From Closterium sp. NIES-65 (Eukaryota > Streptophyta > Zygnematophyceae > Desmidiales > Closteriaceae), in NCBI GenBank assembly GCA_948144175.1, contig CANXME010000244.1, forward strand, positions 1,606,501 through 1,670,500: a stretch of 64,000 nt of DNA, read 5' to 3'. Below, in pieces: positions 56,613 to 64,000 of the stretch. Both the position numbers and the translations under genes were made by a program. Each line of letters starts with the position of its first letter. The first letter of the stretch is position 1. The notes below the pieces were generated by a model. That model was not told the origin of the DNA and searched no databases. It saw only the letters and a list, made by a program, of their open reading frames with translations.

Positions 56613-59600
56613 ACCCCAGCCCCAGCCCCAGCCTATGCGCACAATATCACTCTTCAATCCCCACTCACCCCATCTACTGCGCTGCAAGCACCGGCGGCAG
56701 CAGCAGAGGCAGCGTTGGCAGAGGCGGAGGCAGCGAGGCGGGCGCGCTCCGTGACCTTGCGCACAAACTCCGTGGAGTCGAATGAAGAGGTGGAGGAGCA
56801 GCTTCCTGCATCGTCGTTGGGGTCTGCAACAGGCTGTGGGGGAGGACGGGGTTGGAAGGGCGGTGAGGTTGGATGGGGGGAGGGGAGGGGAGGGGAGGGG
56901 AGGGGAGGGGAGGGGAGGGGAGGGGAGGGGAGGGGAGGGGAGGAGAGGGGAGGGAAGGGGAGGGGAGGGGAGGGGAGGGGAGGAGACGGGAGGGGAGGGG
57001 AGGGGAGGGGAGGGGAGGGGAGGGGAGGGGAGGGGAGGGAAGGGAAGGGAGGGGGGGGAGGGGAGGGAAGGGAGGTGGGGTTGGATGGGGAATGGAGGAA
57101 GCCATTAAGGCGGGCGCGCTCCATGACCTTGGGAACGAACCCCGTGGTGGAGGAGGTGGGTGGGAGAGCAGGTTCCCGCGTCCTCACCTCTCCACCATTG
57201 TTGCCGTTGGGGTCTGCATTGCCGTCTCCCATGCTTCCTGCTATGGGCTGGAGTGTATGTATTGAGGGATGGGGGGGTAAAGGGGGAAGGGACGAACTCG
57301 GAGGAGTCAAAGGAGGAGGTGGAGGAGGTGGAGGAGCAGCTTCCCACGTCATCACCATCAGCACCATCACCACCGAGACCTGCATCAGAGGGGGGCTGGA
57401 GAGGAGAAGAGGGAGTGGGAAGAGGGGAAGGGAGGAAACACGGTGGGCGCGCTCAGTGACCTTGCGAACAAACTCGGTGGGGTCAGAGGAGGAGGTGGAA
57501 GAGCCGCTTCCCTTCCCGGGGTCCAAAAAGGGTCCGGGAGTGGGGTCCGTGAGTGGGGTCCGGGAGTGGGGTCCGGGAGTGGGTCCGGGAGTGGGGTCCG
57601 GGAGTGGGGTCCGGGAGTGGGGTCCGGGAGTGGGGTCCGGGAGTGGGGTCCGGGAGTGGGGTCCGGGAGTGGGGTCCGGGAGTGGGGTCCGGGAGTGGGG
57701 TCCGGGAGTGGGGTCCGGGAGTGGGGTCCGGGAGTGGGGTCCGGGAGTGGGGTCCGGGAGTGGGGTCCGGGAGTGGGGTCCGGGAGTGGGGTCCGGGAGT
57801 GGGGTCCGGGAGTGGGGTCCGGGAGTGGGGGTCCGGGAGTGGGGTCCGGGAGTGGGGTCCGGGAGTGGGGTCCGGGAGTGGGGTCCGGGAGTGGGGTCCG
57901 GGAGTGGGGTCCGGGAGTGGGGTCCGGGAGTGGGGTCCGGGAGTGGGGTCCGGGAGTGGGGTCCGGGAGTGGGGTCCGGGATACATAGTTAAGTCTCTAA
58001 AAAGGGCTGGAATTTGAGTTCGTCTTACATGGTTGCCCACAGCAGCGGTAGGCCCAGGAGCCTGCCCACTCCTGCCCCTTTCTCCATCGTCCCTCTCCTC
58101 CCCCTCCTCTTCATCTTCCTCCCCATCCTCCCAGACCTCTGCATCATACCCGGCTCCCCCACTCCCTCGTCTAGATCTGACCACAACAGCAGCAGCAGCA
58201 GCACGCCCCATGCCCATGCCACTAGCACGGCCTGAGACGCCAGGCAGACCCGGCAGCACATGAGTGAAATCAGTGAAATCGCTCAGGTCACTCAGGTCGC
58301 CCTCAGCTGCCAGTGCACTTCGTAGCATGCTGCTGCCCGGATCGCCACTGCCGCCACCGCTGCCACCGCCGCTGCCGCCGCCGATGCCGCTGCCGGCGCT
58401 GGCCGAAGCCGTGACGTTGCGGCTGTAGGTGCGGCTGCTGCTCTTGCTGTTGCTCTGGCTGGGGTTGGAAGTGGGAGGAGCGTTGGCGCTGCTGCTGCGG
58501 GGATAGAGGTCGGAGCTGCTGGAGGAGTGCGGGTTGCTGGCATCTTCGCCCTGGATTTGGTAGAATGGCGGATTTGGAGAAAAGCGAGAAAAAAAACTTG
58601 GGCCGCATCAACGATAGAGATTGTTGGGGTCGGGATGTGGGGTTGCGGGGAGGAGAAAGAGAGAGGGGGGGGGGGAGGGGGGGGGGGGAGGGTAAGGGTT
58701 TGTGGAAAACAGAAGAACGAGAGATGTGGAGCAAGACCTTGTGAAACAGCGTATGTTTTTTTGAGAATTCTCAAAAAACATTGGCTGAGAGAACAGGAGA
58801 ACGAGAGATGTGGAGCAAGACCTTGTGAAACTTGAGTTCACATCTCTCAACTGGGACGTGCCCCCAGTGAGTTCACTTGAAACTTGTGGAGGCACATCTC
58901 TACACAGGGTTCAAGTTTTAGATGTGAAGGCGAGTTCACTTGAAACTTGTGGAGGGGGCAAGGAGAATAGGAGGGCGAGCGAGGAGTAGGTAGAGGCACA
59001 AATGTGACTTGAGATAGAGGAGTAGGTAGAGGCACAAATGTGACTTGAGATAGAGGAGTAGGTAGAGGCACAAATGTGACTTGAGATAGAGGAGTAGGTA
59101 GAGGCACAAATGTGAGGGGAACAAGCTAAAAAAGGAGTGGAGATGACAAGAAAAAAAAATGGAAAGCCACACTTGACTTGAGACGATACACCATGGCATG
59201 GCGAGGGAGAGCACAGCACAGCACCGCACAGCACCTTGCAGAACTGAGCTTGGGCCGCTACTTGCTTCGCAAGGGCCTCTTGTCTCAGCTGCTGCAACTC
59301 CCCCATCAGCATATCCATGTCCAATCCACTCCTGCTGCTGCTCCCACTCACACTCCCCTCTTCCGCTTCCCCTCCTCCCCCTCCTCCCCCTCCTCCCCCT
59401 CTTCCAGATGTTTCCTCCCTCTCTCTCCCTGCCTCCCCCTCCCCTCCCTGCCCTCCTGCTGCACCCTGCCCCAGGATCCAATCCCGAACCAACCCCCCGC
59501 CTCCCCGCCCAACCTCCAGCAGCCCCGGCCGGCCCTCCTCGCCGAGCCGGCCATTGCTGGACGGCATCTTGGGCAGCCTGTGCCAAGCCTCACCAGCACC

Positions 59601-62271
59601 GCGACGTCCGGGCGCCGAGCCTGGCAGGTCCGGCGAGCCAGTGGCGGGGAAAGCAGTGAGCAAGCCCGAAGCGAACCCTGCATGGGCATCCATGGGGTAG
59701 GAGGAGAGGCCCGGGGAGGTGGAGGAGAGAGCACGGCGCAGGGGCGCCCCTCCTTCCATGCTGTTGCCTTGCTCCTCTTCTCCATCATCCCCGTTAGCTC
59801 TCTCCGCCCCGAATCCCCCATCGACTCCTCTTCTTCCTCCTCCCCCACCTCCCCCCTCCGCCCATCCATCCGCCAAGGCCCTCCCCCCACTGCCCGCTCC
59901 CCTTCCTTCGCAGCATTCCCTTTCGGAAGCTTCCTCCTCCTTTCCCTCCGGCTGCCGTCCCTTCCGGAGGCAAGGGGGGAGTCCTGCTACCTCCCCCTCC
60001 CCCCTCCCCCTCCCCCCTCCCCCTCCGCTTCCCCCTCCTCCTTTTCCGCCTGCCCCTTTCCCTGCCCCTGCTGTCCCTCCTCCTCTCACACTCTCCAAAA
60101 ACGAGTCCTCACTCAGGCCTAACCTGCCCGGATCCCAGCTACCTGCCCGGAAATGTTTCGGCACAGTGCGCCGGGGGCGGGAGGACAGATCAGTCGCCTG
60201 AGCCGGTCTAACAGCCCCACCTCCCCCAGCAGTACCTGCCCCCGCTGCTGCTCCCCCTGCTGCTCCCCCTGCCCCCTCTCCCCCCTGCCTCGCCCCCCCC
60301 ATCTGTGCAAGCACCTCCCACTGCCCTGCCAGTGCCACCACTTGATCCGCAATGTTGGGCCGCGAGGTGGTGGTAGAGGAGGGTGATGGGATGGGAGGGA
60401 GGCCGGCGGAAGTAGGGGAAGCAAGATGAGAAGTGTAGCGCCACTGCCCACCATTATAACCCCCACCATTATAACCCCCACCATCAGCCCCCCCACCCAC
60501 ACCATCACATGCACCCACACCCCTGCCATCCCCCCCACCAGGTGAAATTCTGAACCCCCCACTCCCTTCCCCCATTAACTCAGGACCAGCCCAAGACATC
60601 CCCCTGTTGTGCCGACCCCTCTCCCCTTGCCGAGCCTCCATCCCTTGGCTCGGGCCGAACCTAGACGCTCCCAGCAACCGAGCCTCTTTCTCAGTCTCTC
60701 CCCGGGGCGTCCCAGGCCTTGGCTCATCGTTATAATCACCACCATAATTATCACCTTCCGTGATAAGAAGACCGGAATTAGAGGAAAAGGGAGAAGGGAT
60801 CAGAACCTTGGGGGAGAAGTGGAAGGGGAGGGAGGGGGGAGGGAGAGGAGAGGATGCCGTGTTAGAGATGGCAGCAGCGGCTGAGGTGAGCTGACCTCCT
60901 GCTCCCGCCGCTCCCGCTGCTGCCTGCTGCCTGCGTTCCCGGCTGAGAGTGCGAGACATGGTGCGAGCAGACGAGGCAGTTGAAGCACAGAGGGAAGGCA
61001 TACCGCCGCTGTAGCTGCCACCACTGCCACCAATGGCAGCGTTACTGGCACTGCCAGCACCACCAGCACTGCCAGCACCACCAGCACTGCCAGCACCAGA
61101 AGATGGGGTTCTGCCTGCTGCTGCCGATGCTGCTGTTGCTGCTGTTGCTCCATCCAGCTCGCCTGCCCCCCATAACCGTCCGGAAGGGGAGGTTCGGGAG
61201 CGTAGGACAGGCCGGGGAGGCGTGTGCTCCCCGTCCTCCCCCTCATACTCCCCGTCCTCCATTTCCGATCCTCGTCCCGAGCCTCGGGGAGGTCTGGGAG
61301 GAGGCTTGGTACCCCTGGCGTGGATTGAATCATCTGGATCTTCGGCAGGTCCGGTTGTCGAGCCTGAAACCGAAACTGCCCGCTTTCCCGGACCTAGGAT
61401 GTTGAGGTGGTAGGGTGAGCGGTGCGTCTCCGAGCCTCCGGTGCTGGTCCGGACAAGTGGGGTTTCATCTTCAGACTCGGAAAAGCTGTTGCTCTGCTTG
61501 CGTGTTCTCCTCTGAAATACACGCCTCATACCCCCACTACCACCACCACCACTGCCACTCCCACCACTCCCCCCACCACCAGCAACACCAGCACCAGCAG
61601 CAACACCGCCGCTGCTATTCCCTGGGCTGCCTGTGCTGCCGCTGATGGGAAACATGCCTCCTATGCTCCTACTCCTTATATGCCGCCCATAGCTTCCCGC
61701 CCGCACAAGACCCACCACCCCACCACCCCCTCCCCCTCCCCCTCCCCTTGCTCCTTCTGTCGGGCTTCTTTCCGCGCTTCTCCCACCGCTGCCGCCGCCA
61801 CTGATACCGCTGCTGCTGTACATGCCAGGTCTATATCGTCGGTTCCTCAGCTCATTCCCCGCACTGATGCTTCGCTTCAGCTCCGCTGCACCCTCCTCCT
61901 CCTCCTCCTCCTCGTCTGCCAAATGCTCGTCTTGCAACTGTTGCTCATAGTCCTGGTAAAAAATTCCGTTCTGCTGCTGCTCATGGTGCTGCTGCTGCTG
62001 CTGCTGCTGCTGCTGTGCGTGCTGGGGCGAATCCTGAGACCTCCTACGGCCACCACCACCGCCGGCAGCAGCAGCAGCAGCATTACCAGCAGCACTGCCA
62101 CTGCCACCTCTGGCAGCAGCAGCACTTCCCTGGCTGGTGGCGTGGCTTGTTGTACTCGCTATAAGCTCCTTGACTCGTTTACCGCCCTGTGTGAGCACGA
62201 GCAGGCAGCCCTGTGGCAGATGGGCCTCACAGTAATGCACCACCGATGAATCCCCGCCCCACAGAAGCTTC
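54235..62271 (-). CDS. USP-like / protein kinase / U-box gene, multi-exon, 5' end not resolved
   Basis: A minus-strand gene with the domain order of plant U-box receptor-like cytoplasmic kinases: USP-like segment, helical linker, kinase, C-terminal U-box. Exons I can support: 62271-59235 (end of USP-like domain, long low-complexity region, helical segment), 58550-58029 (Ser/Gly/acidic), 56823-56669 (linker helix), 56133-55054 (kinase) and 54402-54235 (U-box, stop). Junctions 59235/58550, 56669/56133 and 55054/54402 agree in phase; 58029/56823 does not, so an exon or splice site there is missing. The product would be an E3 ubiquitin ligase fused to a Ser/Thr kinase, probably cytoplasmic or membrane-associated, acting in signalling. 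Exons upstream of 62271 must exist; candidates lie at 62580-63000. The low-complexity insert makes it far longer than the usual 700-900 residues. Confidence 0.75.
54440..54566 (-). pseudogene. Second, 3'-decayed U-box exon copy
   Basis: After an acceptor ATCACAG this copy repeats the U-box exon almost exactly for about 40 codons ([23 protein letters not shown]), then departs before the conserved L-x-PN-x-x-L ending. It is in phase with the kinase exon, so it could be spliced as an alternative exon, but the product would lack the end of the U-box. It is most likely a decayed tandem duplicate. Confidence 0.75.
54640..54872. repeat. 49-bp tandem repeat carrying a 28-bp perfect palindrome
   Basis: Four units at 49-bp spacing, each with a palindrome at 54689-54716, 54738-54765 (one mismatch), 54787-54814 and 54836-54863. 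The 20-bp core is CTTTTGAGAATTCTCAAAAG, extended by GTGA/TCAC. The array lies in the intron between the kinase exon and the U-box exons, so in the transcript each unit can form a hairpin. Confidence 0.92.
54930..55034. repeat. Minisatellite, 18-bp unit, about 6 copies
   Basis: Unit GAGAGCGAGAAAGAGGGA directly past the donor site of the kinase exon. The Ser-Pro-Phe repeats read from it on the minus strand are intron read-through, not protein. Confidence 0.9.
55054..56133 (-). CDS. Protein kinase exon of the U-box kinase gene
   Basis: After a proposed acceptor CCCCTCCAG the exon encodes a Ser/His/Pro-rich stretch, then a full kinase domain: glycine loop ([12 protein letters not shown]), VAIKK lysine, HRDLKPDN catalytic loop, IADVGRAR in place of [13 protein letters not shown] activation segment and [12 protein letters not shown] instead of DFG is usual in this plant U-box kinase family, so activity is likely kept. 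The exon ends RFVCPLSH at a GTAGGT donor, the first residues of the U-box. The exon start is less certain than the end; an in-frame stop bounds it before about 56245. Confidence 0.88.
56251..56440. repeat. Minisatellite, 19-bp unit, 10 copies
   Basis: CTATCAGGTGGTTAGAAAT repeated ten times without evident variation, in the intron before the kinase exon. Confidence 0.97.
56524..56614. repeat. (CCATGC)n microsatellite, about 15 units
   Basis: A hexanucleotide run in the same intron. It gives Met-Pro, His-Ala and Met-Gly frames of no coding meaning. Confidence 0.95.
56669..56823 (-). CDS. Linker-helix exon (the intact copy)
   Basis: After an acceptor TGTTGCAG it encodes about 52 residues: an acidic start (NDDAG), a Ser/Thr cluster, [15 protein letters not shown] and an Ala-rich helix, ending at a consensus donor GTGAGT in phase 0 with the kinase exon. 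The position between USP-like and kinase domains corresponds to the charged coiled coil of plant U-box kinases. Three decayed copies lie upstream. Confidence 0.65.
56876..57062. repeat. (AGGGG)n purine microsatellite
   Basis: About 37 pentamer units with scattered variants, all purine on the plus strand, between two linker-exon copies. Confidence 0.95.
57105..57530 (-). pseudogene. Three decayed copies of the linker-helix exon
   Basis: Minus-strand copies at about 57530-57435 ([15 protein letters not shown]), 57390-57290 (DSSEFVP, starting after an acceptor GATGCAG) and 57222-57105 ([15 protein letters not shown], after an acceptor ATGCAG). Each keeps part of the Ser/Thr-cluster plus [10 protein letters not shown] core of the intact exon at 56823-56669, but none keeps the whole exon with a good donor. 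Where the acceptor survives it has the same phase. Confidence 0.7.
57531..57982. repeat. Minisatellite, 14-bp unit, about 32 copies
   Basis: GTCCGGGAGTGGGG repeated with almost no variation over 450 bp; one unit has an extra G (near 57829) and one lacks a base (near 57582). It lies in the intron between exon 58550-58029 and the linker-exon copies. All six frames stay open, giving misleading Gly-Pro/Arg frames. Confidence 0.97.
58029..58550 (-). CDS. Ser/Gly/acidic exon of the U-box kinase gene
   Basis: Bounded by acceptor AAATCCAG and donor CATGTAAGA, open for 174 codons. It encodes Ser-rich, then Gly-rich, then acidic sequence ([16 protein letters not shown]), plus a short [13 protein letters not shown] motif. 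It is probably disordered. Its entry phase matches the preceding long exon. Confidence 0.6.
58751..58784. repeat. Isolated palindrome with the same GAGAATTCTC core
   Basis: A 22-bp perfect palindrome (58757-58778; six T, GAGAATTCTC, six A) flanked on both sides by copies of AGAACGAGAGATGTGGAGCAAG. It shares its 14-bp centre TTGAGAATTCTCAA with the four palindromes at 54689-54863. Confidence 0.85.
58981..59116. repeat. Minisatellite, 36-bp unit, about 3.7 copies
   Basis: Unit starts GAGGAGTAGGTAGAGGCACA and ends with TGTGACTTGAGATA. It lies in the intron just past the long low-complexity exon. Confidence 0.92.
59235..62271 (-). CDS. USP-like end plus ~1000-residue low-complexity exon
   Basis: After an acceptor CCTTCCAG the exon opens with [20 protein letters not shown] then [11 protein letters not shown], which resembles the last strand and tail of USP-like domains in plant U-box kinases (the C-x-V-Y-V-I-x-K-G-K segment). 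About 950 residues of Ser/Gly/Ala/Arg-rich sequence follow, with a Gln run, an acidic run (near 61910) and many RS/SP dipeptides that could be phosphorylated. It ends with an amphipathic helix [20 protein letters not shown] at a GTGCTG donor. The frame is open for 3 kb. Composition alone can keep GC-rich frames open, so the USP-like start and the closing helix are the real support. Confidence 0.65.
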
Positions 62272-62289
62272 CTGGAAGGAGAGGCGATT

Positions 62290-62570
62290 CGTAGAAATCA
62301 GGGAGCACAGGAGGGAGAGGGAGAGGGTGGATGAGAGAGGAGTAGGGGAGGGAGAGGGTGGAAGGGAAGGGGAGATTAGGGGAGGGAAAGGGTGGAAGGG
62401 AAGGGGAGAGTAGGGGAGGGAAAGGGTGGAAGGGAAGTGGAGAGTAGGGGAGGGAAAGGGTGGAAGGGAAGGGGAGAGTAGGGGAGGGAAAGGGTGGAAG
62501 GGAAGGGGAGAGTAGGGGAGAGAAAGGGTGGAAGGGAAGGGGAGAGTAGGGGAGGGAGAGAGGGTTACTT
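62290..62570. repeat. Purine-rich 36-bp repeats in the intron upstream
   Basis: GGAGAGTAGGGGAGGGAAAG-type units of about 36 bp, six to seven copies. Confidence 0.85.
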
Positions 62571-62749
62571 GTTCCGTACTTGCTTCTCATGAAGTGTAAC
62601 GATCATTCAAGACGAGGGGAGGAATGGCAAGAGAAGGGGGACACGGACCCCTCTCACACGCCTGAAAACAAGTTGCTCCTCACCTCCTCACCTCTTCACC
62701 TCCTCACCTCGTCAACACCTCGCCTCCTCACATCCCCTCCCTCACCTCT

Positions 62750-63175
62750 TGACACCAAAGTGCAGCCGCTGTGCCTGCAAGCGCGCCACAGCGCCACAGC
62801 GCCACACAGATCCAACCCCCATGGTCTACGTATCCCCTCAACTTCACCTCTTCACCTCCTCACATACACCCCACCTCACCTCTTCACGCCGATGTACAGC
62901 CGCTGTGCCTGCAGGTGTACAACAGCCGCACACAGGCCCGCTTCCCTGCTCTCACTGCGCTCCATGTGTGCCTCCGCTGCCACCTGGTGGGGGGAGATGG
63001 GGGAGAGAGGGGAGTAGGGGTTGAGAACTCGAGGTGTGCTTGAGTGGACTCACGAGTCGCCTGCTCTACTGCGTTCCATGTGTGCCTCTGCTACACCTGG
63101 TGAGGGAGGGGGAGGGAGGAGGGCGGAGGGATGCGTTAGAGTCGACTCTAAGGGCCGCCTGCTCTCACTGCAGAG
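62750..63175 (-). other. Candidate upstream exon and its decayed copies
   Basis: On the minus strand 62983-62880 is an open 104-bp stretch between an acceptor CACCAG and a donor GTGAGG; it ends LQAQRLYIGVKR. A second copy of its 3' half, with the same donor, ends near 62757 (LQAQRLHFGVKR), and copies of its 5' half lie at about 63104-63050 and 63175-63145. I cannot name the domain. By position it may belong to the N-terminal USP-like part of the kinase gene. Confidence 0.4.
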
Positions 63176-63279
63176 AAAAACAAGGGAGGAAAGAGGGAGA
63201 GTGTGGAAGGGGGGGAGGGGAGGAAGGGGGGGTGGGAAGGTGGGGAAGGGGGAGGTACAACGAAAATTGAGGTCAATGG

Positions 63280-64000
63280 TTTTTTAAGAAGTCTCATAGC
63301 GTTCTTTTTGTTCGTTATTCACCCGAAACAGTTCTGGAATTGATATGTGAATTGATAAGCCTTTTGCAATTAGCTGAATCATTTATCATTCTCTAGGGTT
63401 TTTGAAATCGGTCGTTCTTTCAGCTGCTCGGAAGCATTAGTTACCGCCACGCACCGGCCTCTGGAAGTTCGTTTTCGCGCGCTCTCGTAAAGCACGATGC
63501 GTGACCGACTGGCCTTGGGAATTTCGGTTCCCGCCTTTCCTCGGATCGATCAAACCACTTCCGTTAGCGCGGCACCTCCATCAGTGAATCACTGAATCTC
63601 GATTTCGCCTCATCGCTTATCGGCGGTATCAAAAGTTCCGTGGCCTATATTCCTCTTATAAGCTGCATCAGATAAGCGAAGGCCTCTTGTGTTTCCTGAC
63701 ATGAGGCTTCGAATCAAATCATCATAAGTCGGCACTAACAACCACCACGAACGAACGCTCTATCGCGCCCAGCAGCAAGGACAGGATAGCGTGGGAATTC
63801 GAGCACCAAGGTTTAACAGGTTGTGTCACGCATTTTCCACGCGGTAATAGCTATTACCCCACGCTCAAGCGTTTCGAACTCGCCTTAATCGTTGTCTTGC
63901 CATGGTCGCCAGACCTTCGTCGCTTCTTCGTACCATTCTTCCCCCTCCTTCAGAATATTTTCCGCACACACCTTCCTGTTCTCTGCTATCAGCGGATTCT
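63280..64000. other. Repeat-poor end of window, no gene recognised
   Basis: Composition falls to near 47% GC and simple repeats stop. It may contain the promoter of the minus-strand kinase gene or the edge of another gene. I see no domain, RNA gene or transposon in it. Confidence 0.4.

Noticed and set aside
57443-57992. Gly-Val-Arg-Glu-Trp-Gly-Pro repeat frames, up to 488 aa, on the plus strand
   Set aside because: They arise from the 14-bp minisatellite, which is open in all frames, and from purine tracts. They lie antisense to the kinase gene introns.

Overview
The window looks like nuclear DNA of a streptophyte, either a charophyte alga (a conjugating alga would fit) or an early land plant. 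The pointers are two phytocyanin-like secreted proteins, a protein kinase with a C-terminal U-box and an apparent universal-stress-protein (USP) tail upstream, a plant-style NDUFB3 subunit of complex I, TTTAGGG telomere-type repeats, spliceosomal introns, and Copia and Gypsy elements primed by initiator tRNA-Met. The species is an inference; no organelle or rRNA marker is present.

Layout. 1-4395: a minus-strand Copia element (here G) cut by the window edge. 4396-7301: a gene-free stretch of dispersed hairpin repeats and a 50-bp minisatellite. 7307-14609: a whole-looking, very young plus-strand Copia (E). 14633-14892: a solo LTR. 15976-17405: phytocyanin-like gene 1, three exons. 17580-43142: a Gypsy chromovirus (C) holding two Copia insertions, A (18564-31670) and D (32234-39024); A in turn holds a third Copia, B (18615-24703). 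Each of these three insertions has its own 5-bp target-site duplication, and LTR divergence gives the same order as the nesting (C about 3%, the others about 1%). 44062-46741: phytocyanin-like gene 2. About 46930-51654: a 5'-truncated Copia (F). 52617-52793: NDUFB3. 54235 to at least 62271, minus strand: a large multi-exon gene with a USP-like segment, about 1000 residues of low-complexity sequence, a helical linker, a protein kinase domain and a U-box. 63280-64000: nothing recognisable.

How the genes relate. The two phytocyanin genes share exon structure and the same loss of copper ligands, so they are probably local duplicates now separated by the nested transposon block. The kinase/U-box gene shows an unusual number of exon-sized tandem duplications: the U-box exon, the linker exon and an upstream candidate exon each occur in 2-4 decayed copies, and exon 2 of phytocyanin gene 2 is also duplicated in part. 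Minisatellites and microsatellites fill most introns here. The most novel items are this kinase gene and a Copia lineage with 110-135 bp LTRs, leaders made of tandem repeats, and an atypical Gag zinc-knuckle-like motif (C-x13-C-x3-H-x4-C) shared by all five of its copies here.
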